Counted from the stretch's first letter, positions 52,512-61,207 are shown. The stretch is 64,000 bases of DNA from CAG-488 sp051881315 (GCA_051881315.1 JBJEPQ010000056.1:87612-151611); one strand, 5' to 3'. Numbers and translations: made by a program. Notes: a model not told the origin generated them from the sequence alone.

Positions 52512-55498
52512 ACCTCATCCTCCGAATCATCATTGTTTTCTATCTGAGAGAGTATCTCTTTGAGATTGATTTTCTGCGTGTTGAGTATCTCGTCCGCCCT
52601 GTTGAGAGTTTCGGTCGGATCTTTCTTGTTAAGCTCGTATTCATCGGGAACATCAAGGAGCTTTTCAGCGTCCTCAATCGTTGCGTCCTCGCCGAGATCC
52701 TGAGCCATAAGAGCGTCTATTCCTGTCGGCTCGACCGTAGGAGCGGAGATAAAACCGTCGCCGCTTTGCACCTCGGCATATTTTGCAAATCTCTTTTTCT
52801 TTGAAATATGCAGTATGACAAGCACGGCAATAAATATCACAAGAGTACCTGCCGAGATAATTCCGCCGATCAGAAGTCCTTTCGGCTTGTATTTCATTTC
52901 TATCGTATGAGTTCCCGGTGCCGCATCAATTCCGATAAGTGCACCGCCGATTGCGACAGGCTCAACCTTTTCGCCGTCAACAAGAATTTCCCAGCCCTCG
53001 TCATAGTTTACCGAGGTGTAAACAAGCTCGTTTGCGCTGACGGTAACAGTACCCTTTATATAGGTATCCTCAAACTCGGTGATATCCATTGAAGCTTCGG
53101 CAAGCTTGTTGTAGCCATACTCAAAGTTGTCCATATTAAGGCCGACGGCATAGATATCGGCATAGCCGGACTCCTTATTTGCCGGAATAGCGATCTCAAC
53201 GGTCATTATCTCGCCCTGCTCAAAATATCCGCAGTCGAGAATATACGGATCGTCGGGATCCTGGCTTTTTGAAAGTCCGTTTGTGCCGTAAACCTCGATC
53301 TGATCCGCACTTGTGCAGTCGGCATAGAGGTAAACGTTCTGAGCTTCCGGAATTTCATATTTAATGATTATTGTACCCGTTTGATCGGCAAGATCCTTGT
53401 AATAGGTGAAGTTCTCGGTGAGAAGCTCCTCGCCGTCACGGATATTATCTGTCTGTGCGCTTGCGGCAGGAATTTTCTCAAAAACATCGCCTGCGTCGGT
53501 CGCCCTTGTCCAGTAATCATTCTGAATGTCGAAAGGATTTGTACCCGTTGTGATCCATTTTTCAACCTCATCGCTCACACAGTAGGCAATGGGAAGATAA
53601 TAGTTGTTCTTATATGCCGTGAAGCTGTCGTTTCCGGCAACCTCGGTAAAGAGCTGTTCGTTCATCAGCGATTCGTCGTTATTCACAAGGTATTTCAGCG
53701 ACATCATCGCATTGTAAACGGGAGTCTGCGGATCGTAAATATAGCTGTTGATATAGTTGCTGTTCAGTCCGAGATTGTGCTGAAGATTTGCGGATTTTTC
53801 GTATGCCATTGATGAGAAGACGGAAACGCCGTTGTAGTTAAACCATGAAGCGTCCATCAGCGTGTTGATATCGGTAAGCTCCATTCGGTACTTGTCCGTT
53901 CCCTCAACGGTGTCAAGCTTGTCTTTAAGCTCTCTGAAATCGCTGTATCCGTTGACGAAATTCGGCTTTTGCTGGCTGATGACAAAGTGGTTTGTGTCAC
54001 AGACCGCAACCTCGGCAAAAACACAGCACATAAGCAGGAGCGACACGGCGGACTGAGCAAAGTTTTTCTTCTTCATAAGTCCGAGAACAACCGTGTAAAC
54101 CGCCGCAAAGGCTATGCTGAGATAGATAGTTTCCTCGCTTGCGTTGCTCATTCCGAGCTTCTGCACAAGTACGGCAAAGAGAATCGTTGCAACGCCCGAA
54201 CCGAGCAGAGCCTTTGTCGAAAACGACCTGATATTGACAAGTGCCTTGTAAGCGATAGTCAGAAGCAGGAACGAATATATGAAAGAAAATCTGAACGGGA
54301 GATCGTTCGGGAAATGGAAAGCGTGAACGATATAATTCGCAAAATTCAGGTTAAATCCGAGGAAAAATACGGCAAGCAGAATGATGTGAGCCGCTCTCTC
54401 CTTCGCCTTGATCTTGTCACAGAAAATGTAGAGCGGAACGAGCATAACGGTAATAACTCCGCAGTAAACATTCGGCAGAACGGTGTCGCCGCTGCTTCTG
54501 ATAGTCGGCTCAAGAGAGGCAAGATGATTTGCAAGGAAATCAAAAATACTGTTATAAAACTCGTAATCGCTCGGGAAAGTTCCCGAGGTTGCCGAGCAGG
54601 TTTTAAGGCAGAAATAGGTCGGCAAAAGTGCGACCGCCGCAAGTCCCACAGCCACAAACGAGCCGAGAGTAAACAGCAGTCCCGATTCAACAAATCGGCT
54701 GTAAAGCACATTGTCAATCTTTCTTTCATAGATCTCACCGTTCTCGTCCTCATAGATCGGCTTGGTCGGCAGGACTTCCTTGATCGAATAATTCGAGAAG
54801 AAATAGACAAGGAAATACAGCACGGAGAAAATGCAGATCATGTATGACATATAGTAGTTCGAGAAGAACGAAACCGCCAGAGCCACAATGTAGAAGGTCG
54901 CTTTTTGCTTTTTGATAATCCTTTCAATTCCGAGGACGACAAGCGGCAAAAGATACATTGCGTCGATCCACATAATATTCCAATAGTAAGCGATAAAGAA
55001 GCCGCAGAAAGCGTAAAGAATACCGAAAGCGGAAACCGTAAAATCGTTCCTGCCGTTTGTTTTTTTGAGGTAATACGCCATTGCCGCCGCGGCAAGAGCA
55101 TTCTTTAAAAGAACCATTGAGCCTATGGCTTCGGGAACGTTTTCATGACCGAAAAGCAGAACAAGAAGTCCGCCGACAGGGCTTGAAAGATAGTTGTAAT
55201 AATTGCCGATGAACGCTCCGCCGCCGCCCGTATTCCACGAATAGAGCATGCTTTTGAGTTGGGTTATTCTGTCATAAAGCTCGGCAAACAGGGGTCCGTA
55301 CTGGTGGTAAAGATCCATTCTGAGCACGGTTTTGTTGCCGAACGGGATTATCTCGAAGCAGTAATAGACCAGAAGCATCAGCACAGCACTGCAAATGAAC
55401 GCTAAGATAATGTAAATGTTCCGGTCAATAAATCTTGCAAGCTTTGAGTCGGGATGTTTTTTCAATATGGATTTTTTCAAAAAGCTCATTCCTCTCAT
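52508..55498 (-). CDS. YfhO-family multi-pass membrane protein
   Basis: 996 residues with about twelve to fourteen membrane helices: the first near residues 30-52 (IYIILAFICSAVLMLLVYYCF), most of the others before residue 500, and one near 880-905. YfhO proteins carry GT-C-like features (FGNKTVLRMDLYHQYGP in the first outer loop) and in Bacillus and Listeria act in lipoteichoic acid glycosylation. A large outer domain (about 500-880) and an acidic cytoplasmic tail follow. The exact start is unclear: AGAGGA touches the ATG at 55489 and would better serve a TTG at 55480. First gene of the operon with ACT, UPF0210 and RluA genes. Confidence 0.85.
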   Translation of the reverse strand: MRGMSFLKKSILKKHPDSKLARFIDRNIYIILAFICSAVLMLLVYYCFEIIPFGNKTVLRMDLYHQYGPLFAELYDRITQLKSMLYSWNTGGGGAFIGNYYNYLSSPVGGLLVLLFGHENVPEAIGSMVLLKNALAAAAMAYYLKKTNGRNDFTVSAFGILYAFCGFFIAYYWNIMWIDAMYLLPLVVLGIERIIKKQKATFYIVALAVSFFSNYYMSYMICIFSVLYFLVYFFSNYSIKEVLPTKPIYEDENGEIYERKIDNVLYSRFVESGLLFTLGSFVAVGLAAVALLPTYFCLKTCSATSGTFPSDYEFYNSIFDFLANHLASLEPTIRSSGDTVLPNVYCGVITVMLVPLYIFCDKIKAKERAAHIILLAVFFLGFNLNFANYIVHAFHFPNDLPFRFSFIYSFLLLTIAYKALVNIRSFSTKALLGSGVATILFAVLVQKLGMSNASEETIYLSIAFAAVYTVVLGLMKKKNFAQSAVSLLLMCCVFAEVAVCDTNHFVISQQKPNFVNGYSDFRELKDKLDTVEGTDKYRMELTDINTLMDASWFNYNGVSVFSSMAYEKSANLQHNLGLNSNYINSYIYDPQTPVYNAMMSLKYLVNNDESLMNEQLFTEVAGNDSFTAYKNNYYLPIAYCVSDEVEKWITTGTNPFDIQNDYWTRATDAGDVFEKIPAASAQTDNIRDGEELLTENFTYYKDLADQTGTIIIKYEIPEAQNVYLYADCTSADQIEVYGTNGLSKSQDPDDPYILDCGYFEQGEIMTVEIAIPANKESGYADIYAVGLNMDNFEYGYNKLAEASMDITEFEDTYIKGTVTVSANELVYTSVNYDEGWEILVDGEKVEPVAIGGALIGIDAAPGTHTIEMKYKPKGLLIGGIISAGTLVIFIAVLVILHISKKKRFAKYAEVQSGDGFISAPTVEPTGIDALMAQDLGEDATIEDAEKLLDVPDEYELNKKDPTETLNRADEILNTQKINLKEILSQIENNDDSEDEV

Positions 55499-55671
55499 TT
55501 TATATAAACTACACCTATTTTACAAAATCAGTTATATATATATTATCACACAACAGCCTATCTTTCAATAACGCCGAACGAAAATTCACATTATTTTAAT
55601 TTATTTTGACGCAGAATATTTATCAAGGCTATTGTTATGAGAGATATCCATATTGCTTATCCGGCTTTCCG

Positions 55672-56010
55672 GCCTTCCCCTTGAGGGGAAGGTGCCGAGG
55701 AACGAGGCGGATGAGGTGTGAAAGCAGACATTAGACTTTAGACGTTAGATTTTAGACCATATAGTTTCAAGTTTTGATAAAACTTTCGACTCCCTTGTGT
55801 AAAGGGAGCCGGATGGTTTCATCAGTTTTAAAGCTTTATCGTCTAACGTCTAATGTCTAAAATCTAAAATCTAATTCACCGCCTGCGGCGGAGCTTCCCC
55901 TCAAGGGGAAGCCTTGAAAAGTTTCATCAAACTTTAAAACTGTATCGTCTAAAGTCTAACATCTAAAATCTAATGTCTAAAAAATCACCTCCCCTTGCAA
56001 CAAGGGGAGG
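55672..56010. repeat. Intergenic palindromic repeat and heptamer cluster 2
   Basis: Most of the 538-base gap between the YfhO-like gene and the XRE gene. It holds CTTCCCCTTGAGGGGAAG with a GGATGAGGTG end (55672-55719), four TTAGAYN heptamers (55731-55758), an inverted set of five (55841-55875), a reverse palindromic element with CCGCCTGCGGCGG (55877-55914), five more inverted heptamers (55947-55981) and a 10-bp stem CCTCCCCTTG/CAAGGGGAGG (55988-56010). The 55499-55671 part is AT-rich and shows no feature. No coding frame is supported. Confidence 0.88.
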
Positions 56011-56036
56011 CTGAAACCGGCAAAATTCAATCTGAT

Positions 56037-56228
56037 TCATTCAAACAGCTTCTCAATCGGGATATCCAAAATATCACAGATTTTTTGAATGTTCTTTGCT
56101 TGCGGCATCGCCGTGCCGTTTTCATAGTGTGCAACGGCGGAACGGTCAATACTCAACGCCTCGGCGACCTGACTTTGTTTGAGTTTTTTCTTTTTCCTTG
56201 CGGTTTTGAAAATCTCCGAAAAGCTCAT
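56037..56228 (-). CDS. Small XRE-family regulator (intact copy of the RNA/XRE cassette)
   Basis: 63 residues from the ATG at 56228, with GGGGG 9 bases upstream; the longer frame to 56387 runs through the leader RNA and is rejected. The protein is a single Cro/C1-type helix-turn-helix (TARKKKKLKQSQVAEALSIDRSAVAHYENGTAMPQ). It can only be transcribed by read-through of a strong terminator 18 bases upstream, which ends a structured leader RNA. About half of its residues match the broken copy at 61761-61955. Likely target: its own leader or promoter; inference. Confidence 0.88.
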   Translation of the reverse strand: MSFSEIFKTARKKKKLKQSQVAEALSIDRSAVAHYENGTAMPQAKNIQKICDILDIPIEKLFE

Positions 56229-56245
56229 TATAAAACCCCCGTAAA

Positions 56246-56275
56246 ACAAAAAAATGCACGGCATAAAGCCGTGCA
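56246..56275 (-). terminator. Terminator between leader RNA and XRE gene (copy A)
   Basis: TGCACGGC/GCCGTGCA, an 8-bp perfect stem with a 5-base loop, followed by TTTTTTTGT on the minus strand. It lies upstream of the XRE ribosome site, so most transcripts should end here. Confidence 0.9.
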
Positions 56276-56404
56276 GAAAAACACACAGCTCATAGCCGCC
56301 AAGCAAGTATTTCGTGCAAGCAAAACATGCAGAAAATCGAGTGTGCGTTTTTACCGAATAAACGCCCACACATTTTGCATTGCACAATTATTAACTTGCT
56401 TGGC
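56246..56404 (-). ncRNA. Structured leader/small RNA upstream of the XRE gene (copy A)
   Basis: The predicted start G (56404) lies 7 bases after the -10 box and is the first base of a 107-nt hairpin (56298-56404). The outer stem is GCCAAGCAAGT/ACTTGCTTGGC; inner stems include ATGCAAAAT/ATTTTCTGCAT and GTGTG..CGTTT/AAACGCACAC. A linker with TATGAGCTGTG follows, then a terminator. The same layout with paired base changes is found in copy B. I recall a published bioinformatic motif called HTH-XRE RNA upstream of XRE genes in Clostridiales; I cannot check whether this is it. Confidence 0.8.
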
Positions 56405-56410
56405 ATTGCA

Positions 56411-56439
56411 ATTATATCATACCCAAAAAAGTTTTTCAA
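56411..56439 (-). promoter_or_regulatory. Promoter of the RNA/XRE cassette, copy A
   Basis: TTGAAA (56434-56439) and TATAAT (56411-56416), 17-base spacer, with TGA before the -10 box (extended -10). Points leftward, away from spoIIIAA. Confidence 0.88.
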
Positions 56440-56489
56440 CCGAATTTCATCACAATTAGTTAATAGTTAAACTTTTCGAGTTTCCCTGT

Positions 56490-56517
56490 TCTATTTCGGG
56501 ACAAGAAGTCATAAAAA
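56490..56517 (+). promoter_or_regulatory. Possible sigma-E promoter of the spoIIIA operon
   Basis: TCTATT (56490-56495) and CATAAAAA (56510-56517) with a 14-base spacer resemble the sigma-E consensus. Known biology (spoIIIA is a sigma-E operon in Bacillus) supports it. It fits a start codon at 56534. Confidence 0.45.
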
Positions 56518-56533
56518 ATAAATGGTGGTGCAT

Positions 56534-57433
56534 ATGAGGCGGGACAAGAAAGAAAATTTCAGCTTTCTTTTAAAATATCTTCCCCCTGTGTTCTCCTCTC
56601 TTGCCGAAAAGGACATTGACGGGCTGTGTGAAATCAGGCTCAGAGCCGACAGAGCCGCCGTTCTGATCTTTGCCGACAGAACGGAGTTTCTGACAGCTTC
56701 GGGACGTCTGACGGGCTTCTATTCCGAGGGACTTTTGACGCTGTCAAGACAGGAGATAGAGGATATTTTTATCAGAATGTGCAATTATTCCGTCCACAGT
56801 CTGACCGAAAACATTGCCGAGGGCTTCATCACCCTTGAGGGCGGATGCCGTATCGGAGTTTACGGCACGGCGGTCGTTAAGGACGGAAAAATCACCTCTG
56901 TCAGAAATATCGAGGGAATGAACATACGAGTGCCTGCCGAATACCGAGGCTGTGCTCAGCCGATATACAACAGGCTTTTTTACAGCAGAATACCCAACAC
57001 GGTGATCTGCGGTCCGCCGATGTCGGGCAAGACGACCGTTCTGCGTGATCTCAGCCGTCTAATCTCCGACGAGGGAATGAAAAAGGTTGCCGTAATCGAC
57101 GAACGTTCTGAACTGAGCGGCGGTGATCTCGGCTTCAATACCGATGTTCTCAAAAATTATCCAAAGGCTCAGGGCATAAGCATCGCTGTCCGCACCCTGT
57201 CGCCCGACGTGATAATCTGCGACGAAATTGGCACTCTTGATGAGGCGCAGGAGCTTTGCTCGCTTTTCAACTGCGGAGTGAAATTCATAGTGACAATGCA
57301 CTGCTCCGATCTGACCGAGCTGAAACGCAGACCTCAGTTCGCCCTGCTCAGCGATGCCGGTGCGGCGGACGCCTGCGTGCTTCTCAACGAGAAGAATTTC
57401 GGCATAAAAAAGATATTGATGAACAGAAACTGA
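56534..57433 (+). CDS. spoIIIAA: Stage III sporulation protein AA
   Basis: 299 residues from the ATG at 56534, chosen for its GGTGG ribosome site; the ATG at 56522 lacks one. A secretion-type AAA ATPase: Walker A CGPPMSGKTTVLRDL (about residues 155-168), VAVIDERSELSGG, and Walker B DVIICDEIGTLDEA. It is thought to power the SpoIIIA-SpoIIQ channel that joins mother cell and forespore. First gene of a complete eight-gene operon, with stop and next start 3 bases apart. Confidence 0.95.
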   Translation: MRRDKKENFSFLLKYLPPVFSSLAEKDIDGLCEIRLRADRAAVLIFADRTEFLTASGRLTGFYSEGLLTLSRQEIEDIFIRMCNYSVHSLTENIAEGFITLEGGCRIGVYGTAVVKDGKITSVRNIEGMNIRVPAEYRGCAQPIYNRLFYSRIPNTVICGPPMSGKTTVLRDLSRLISDEGMKKVAVIDERSELSGGDLGFNTDVLKNYPKAQGISIAVRTLSPDVIICDEIGTLDEAQELCSLFNCGVKFIVTMHCSDLTELKRRPQFALLSDAGAADACVLLNEKNFGIKKILMNRN

Positions 57434-57436
57434 AAG

Positions 57437-57946
57437 GTGCAAAACATGAAAATCATATCACTCATTATAATGGGGCTTGCCTGCGCCATGACCGGACGTT
57501 ACATAGCTTTCAGGCTCGGCAGGAGAGTTCAGATTCTTGAAAAAATGCTTTTGATGTTCGGAACGGTCGAAACCGAGATCAGCTATCTCAGCCGTCCGAC
57601 CTGCGAATTGATAAAAACCCTTGCGGAAAAGGATGAGCTCAAAGAGCTTGACTTTCTTCCGATATGTCTTTCTCTTTCCGAAAAAGGCGAGGATTTATGC
57701 TCCGCTTGGGCAAAGTCGCTGTCCGTTTCCGACCGCATCGGCGGAGAGGACGCCTGTATCCTTTATTCGTTCGGAGAAAACCTCGGCAAAAGCGACGCAG
57801 ACGGTCAGATTGCAAACTGTCGTTATCACACGGAGCTTGCACGGGAGCGGCTTCTGGCGGCAAGAAAAAAACGTGAGCAGTATGCTTCCCTCGCCTGCGG
57901 TCTCGGTATGCTGTCGGGCATAGGAATATTTATTATTTTATTTTAG
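57437..57946 (+). CDS. spoIIIAB: Stage III sporulation protein AB
   Basis: 169 residues with a short hydrophobic N-terminus (IISLIIMGLACAMTGRYIAF) and a hydrophobic C-terminus. The middle is helical, with ETEISYLSRPT typical of the family. SpoIIIAB resembles type II secretion GspF-like parts and is needed for engulfment-linked development. Start 3 bases after spoIIIAA; an alternative ATG lies two codons in (MKIIS). Confidence 0.92.
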   Translation: MQNMKIISLIIMGLACAMTGRYIAFRLGRRVQILEKMLLMFGTVETEISYLSRPTCELIKTLAEKDELKELDFLPICLSLSEKGEDLCSAWAKSLSVSDRIGGEDACILYSFGENLGKSDADGQIANCRYHTELARERLLAARKKREQYASLACGLGMLSGIGIFIILF

Positions 57947-57955
57947 GAGCGGAAT

Positions 57956-58144
57956 ATGGAACTGGTAATCAAAATTGCGGCGGTCGGTATCATCGTTGCC
58001 GTTCTCCAGCAAATACTCAGCCGATCGGGGCGTGACGAATATGCAATGCTCGTTGTTCTCGCAGGTCTGATCGCCGTTGTTGCCATGCTGATACCCGAGC
58101 TGAAGGAGCTTTATTCCTCGGCCTCCTCCGTATTCGGAATGTGA
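57956..58144 (+). CDS. spoIIIAC: Stage III sporulation protein AC
   Basis: 62 residues, two membrane helices, matching SpoIIIAC in size and in LVIKIAAVGIIVAVLQQILSRSGRDEYAML. GGAGCGG ribosome site. It and SpoIIIAD are small membrane parts of the channel. Confidence 0.94.
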   Translation: MELVIKIAAVGIIVAVLQQILSRSGRDEYAMLVVLAGLIAVVAMLIPELKELYSSASSVFGM

Positions 58145-58145
58145 T

Positions 58146-58535
58146 ATGGAACTTTTCAAATTTGCGCTGGTGGGAATAATCTGCGCCGTGCTGACCGTTA
58201 CGGTCAGGCAGTCAAAGCCCGAACTTGCCGTTTTCGTTCAGCTCGCAGGCATAACCGTCCTTGCTTTTTTTGCGGTGGAATACCTGAAAAACATTTTCAT
58301 CGAGACGGACGGGCTGTTTGCCGAGACGGAGCTGATAAGCGATGGTTATCTCAGCCTGCTTGTAAAGATTCTCGGCATTGCGGTTATTACAAAAATCGGC
58401 TCAGACATCTGCTCCGACAGCTCCAATTCCGCTCTTGCAACCGTCGTTGAGCTTGTCGGCAAGTCGATCATTCTTGCCATGTGCCTGTCGCTGATTAAAA
58501 CTCTTGCCGAGCTGGCAAAGGGGCTGCTTGAATAA
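58146..58535 (+). CDS. spoIIIAD: Stage III sporulation protein AD
   Basis: 129 residues with four hydrophobic segments; start FKFALVGIICAVLTVTVRQSKPELAVFVQLAG is typical of SpoIIIAD. One base after the spoIIIAC stop, and its TAA is one base before the spoIIIAE ATG. Confidence 0.94.
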   Translation: MELFKFALVGIICAVLTVTVRQSKPELAVFVQLAGITVLAFFAVEYLKNIFIETDGLFAETELISDGYLSLLVKILGIAVITKIGSDICSDSSNSALATVVELVGKSIILAMCLSLIKTLAELAKGLLE

Positions 58536-58536
58536 T

Positions 58537-59646
58537 ATGAAGTTCATTAAATTTTCGGGAATTATATTTTCTGTTCTGACCGTGTTTTTTCTTTTTACGG
58601 TCTCGGCAGGAGCGGCGTCATATGCAGACGATATAAAGGAAATCTACGATAGCCTCGACTCTCAGACTCAGGAATTTCTCAAGGACATCGGGGCTGATTC
58701 CGCCGACTTTGACTCAATGTTCAGCGTCACCCCACAGAAGGTCTGGAGTCTCACAAAAAAGCTGATAACCGGCAGTATAGAAGCTCCGACAAAATCTGCG
58801 GTCAGGCTGATCGCCGTTGTGATTATCATAGCAATTTTTGAGTGCTTCGCACCCGATGATATCAGGATTAAAAACATCGTCGGTATAGTCGGAACGCTGA
58901 TGTGCATTATCTCCGTCATCTCCCCGCTTTCAACCTCGATATCCTCGGCGGTATCTTCAATTACCGTTAGCGAAAAGCTGATGCTTGCGCTCATTCCCGT
59001 GCTTGCCGCAGTAATAACCTCAACAGGCAATCCCACGCTTGCAATGAGCTTTCAGTCGATAGCGTTCACGGGAGCGCAGATCATTTCGGGATTGTCAAAC
59101 GGCTACATAGTGCCGACGGTCGGTGCGGTTATGGCTCTCGATGTTACGGGATCCGTTATGCCGTCCTTCAAGCTCGGCGGAATAACCTCGCTGATAAAAA
59201 AGACCGTGACAGCCGTGCTGACCTTTGTTTCAACCCTTTTTGTCGCTTTCCTCGGCATCAAGGGCGCGCTTGCCAATGCCGCCGACACAGTAGCTTCAAA
59301 AGGAATCAAGCTGGTTATAAGCTCCGCCGTGCCCGTTGTGGGCGGCGCTCTGAGTGAAGCATATTCGGGAATCATCGGCAGTCTTGTCCTCGTCAAAAGC
59401 ACAGTCGGTGTCTTCGGCATTGCGGCGGTTGCGCTTATCAATCTACCCTCTTGCATACAGCTTCTTTTCTGGATTTTTGCGCTGAAGCTTTCGGCGGCGG
59501 TCGGAGAGCTTTTCAATCAGCAGGGCATTGCCGATCTTCTGAAAGCCCTTGCCTCATCAATAACCCTGCTGAATGTAGTTTTACTGTTCAACGCCGTTCT
59601 TTTTATTATTTCAACGGCTCTCATTCTTGTGATAAAGGCGGGATAA
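58537..59646 (+). CDS. spoIIIAE: Stage III sporulation protein AE
   Basis: 369 residues from the ATG at 58537; a frame starting at 58504 overlaps spoIIIAD and lacks a good site. A signal peptide (FSGIIFSVLTVFFLFTVSAGAASYA) precedes a soluble part and six or more membrane helices (about residues 85-365). SpoIIIAE is the large multi-pass component of the channel, needed for forespore growth and sigma-G activity. Confidence 0.94.
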   Translation: MKFIKFSGIIFSVLTVFFLFTVSAGAASYADDIKEIYDSLDSQTQEFLKDIGADSADFDSMFSVTPQKVWSLTKKLITGSIEAPTKSAVRLIAVVIIIAIFECFAPDDIRIKNIVGIVGTLMCIISVISPLSTSISSAVSSITVSEKLMLALIPVLAAVITSTGNPTLAMSFQSIAFTGAQIISGLSNGYIVPTVGAVMALDVTGSVMPSFKLGGITSLIKKTVTAVLTFVSTLFVAFLGIKGALANAADTVASKGIKLVISSAVPVVGGALSEAYSGIIGSLVLVKSTVGVFGIAAVALINLPSCIQLLFWIFALKLSAAVGELFNQQGIADLLKALASSITLLNVVLLFNAVLFIISTALILVIKAG

Positions 59647-59647
59647 A

Positions 59648-60112
59648 ATGACGGAAATCAGACAATGGGCATATGCAGTCACGATCTCGGCAATAGTCGG
59701 AGCAATCATTCTTTCCGTCACTCCCGGCGGCTCGACGGAAAAGCTCGTCAGGGCGGCGGTGTCGCTGTTTCTCATGTGCGCCATACTCAGCCCGTTCCTG
59801 AAAGGAGCTGATCCTATGGAGCTGCTCAACGGGATCGAAATCCCTGAAGTTCAGTCATCGGAAACGGACGGCAAAGAAACGGCGGAGTATCTGCAGGAGA
59901 TTACTAAAGAAAAAATTTCCGATATTCTCATTGAAGTCGGAATAAAAAACGCCGATATCAGCATAAGTATCAATATAGAAAACGGAAATGAAATGAAGAT
60001 AGAAAACGTTTCGATAAAAGCAGAAAAAGAATACGAAAATCAATTTGAAAATGCAGAGAAAAATTTAAAAGCCCGTCTCGGTATTGAAGTTGAAATCGAG
60101 GTGAAAGAATGA
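59648..60112 (+). CDS. spoIIIAF: Stage III sporulation protein AF
   Basis: 154 residues: two membrane helices near the start (WAYAVTISAIVGAIILSVTPGGSTEKLVRAAVSLFLMCAIL) and a soluble ring-building-type domain with KISDILIEVGIKNADISISINIENGNEMKIENVSI. Overlaps spoIIIAG by 4 bases. Confidence 0.92.
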   Translation: MTEIRQWAYAVTISAIVGAIILSVTPGGSTEKLVRAAVSLFLMCAILSPFLKGADPMELLNGIEIPEVQSSETDGKETAEYLQEITKEKISDILIEVGIKNADISISINIENGNEMKIENVSIKAEKEYENQFENAEKNLKARLGIEVEIEVKE

Positions 60113-60636
60113 AGCAAACGGTCGAAAAAATTCTTGAAAAAATCAAGCGGGACAGAAAGCTTGCAATAATAATCTGTGTGGGACTCGCAGGAATAATCCT
60201 GCTTACTCTTTCGGAGCTTATGCCGCCGAAAAACAAAACGGAAGAAAAAGCCACGGAAGAATCCGTGATAGATATCCGTGACAGCTATGAGGAGGATATC
60301 GAAAAACGTCTGACCTCGATCGTCTCCGCAATAGACGGCGCAGGCCGCACGCAGGTGATGGTGACGCTTGCTTCAGGTGACGAAAACGTCTACGCAGTCA
60401 AAGAGAAAAGCAGCGACGGTTCACGGGAGCGTGAGTACATAGTCATCGACTCGGACGACAATGAGTCGGGACTGCTTTTAAAGGTGATCGAACCTGAAAT
60501 ACGGGGTGTTGCGATCGTCTGCGAGGGTGCGGACTCGGCAAAGGTAAGGCAGGAAATTGTTTCCTCGGTCTCCGCCGTGCTCGGAATAAGCACCAACCGC
60601 ATAAGCATTGCAAAAATTAAATCAGCCGCAGAATAA
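60109..60636 (+). CDS. spoIIIAG: Stage III sporulation protein AG
   Basis: 175 residues: one membrane helix (about residues 17-37) and an outer domain with YEEDIEKRLTSIVSAIDGAGRTQVMVTLASG, the SpoIIIAG signature. In Bacillus SpoIIIAG builds a large ring in the space between the two membranes. Confidence 0.94.
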   Translation: MKQTVEKILEKIKRDRKLAIIICVGLAGIILLTLSELMPPKNKTEEKATEESVIDIRDSYEEDIEKRLTSIVSAIDGAGRTQVMVTLASGDENVYAVKEKSSDGSREREYIVIDSDDNESGLLLKVIEPEIRGVAIVCEGADSAKVRQEIVSSVSAVLGISTNRISIAKIKSAAE

Positions 60637-60658
60637 TAATCGGAGGTTAGTGATAGTT

Positions 60659-61195
60659 ATGATAATCAAAAGGAAACAGCTCGTCTCAATCGCTCTTGTG
60701 CTGACGCTCGGAGCGGCCGTCTTTGTCAACTGGTACTTCTCCCGTCCGGGTGTTAAGTCCGTTATCGACACAAACCAAACAACGGTCAACAGACAGGCGG
60801 AAAACCTCGGTGACGCTCAATATGTTTCCGCAACTACGGCGTCGTCGGAGACAATGGCGGACTTCAAGGTCAAGCGTGAGGCCGCCCACGACGAAGCAAA
60901 GGAAACGCTCAACGCAGTAATAAAAGACGCTCAGTCCGACTCCGAAGCCGCAGAGGAAGCGGCGGAGGCTTTGGCGGAGCTTTCAAAAGCGATAAAAAGC
61001 GAAGCCGATCTTGAAAACCTGATAACGGCGAAAATTTCAAGCGACTGCGTTGTGATAATCGACGGAGATGTGTGTCAGGTGATCGTCGGCAAGGGTGTGC
61101 TGACCGACAACGTTTCCCTGCAGATCAAGGACCTTGTCATCAATCAGGCAAATATCCCGGCAAAGAATATCACAATAGTTGAGCTAAAAAAATAA
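60659..61195 (+). CDS. spoIIIAH: Stage III sporulation protein AH
   Basis: 178 residues from the ATG at 60659 (CGGAGG upstream, 12 bases; a GTG three codons earlier is possible). One membrane helix (VSIALVLTLGAAVFVNWYF) and an outer domain with KISSDCVVIIDGDVCQVIVGKGVLTDNVSLQIKDLVI. SpoIIIAH binds SpoIIQ across the septum. Last gene of the operon; no clear terminator before the repeat cluster at 61208. Confidence 0.94.
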   Translation: MIIKRKQLVSIALVLTLGAAVFVNWYFSRPGVKSVIDTNQTTVNRQAENLGDAQYVSATTASSETMADFKVKREAAHDEAKETLNAVIKDAQSDSEAAEEAAEALAELSKAIKSEADLENLITAKISSDCVVIIDGDVCQVIVGKGVLTDNVSLQIKDLVINQANIPAKNITIVELKK

Positions 61196-61207
61196 CGTCT
61201 ATGTTCC

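Noticed and set aside
55841..55981. CRISPR array made of TTAGA/TCTAA repeats
   Set aside because: Units are 7 bases with no spacers, and no cas genes are nearby.
56229..56387. Longer XRE protein starting at 56387
   Set aside because: The extra 53 codons run through the leader hairpin and terminator; the ATG at 56228 has its own ribosome site and the copy B protein has the same start (MSF).
56037..56439. A true type III toxin-antitoxin locus (ToxIN/CptIN)
   Set aside because: No ToxN-like endoribonuclease is encoded and the RNA is one long hairpin, not a set of short tandem repeats; only the layout is similar.
56510..56540. Sigma-E promoter with the -10 box at CATATGAG
   Set aside because: Transcription would start inside the spoIIIAA coding region; the upstream TCTATT/CATAAAAA pair fits better.
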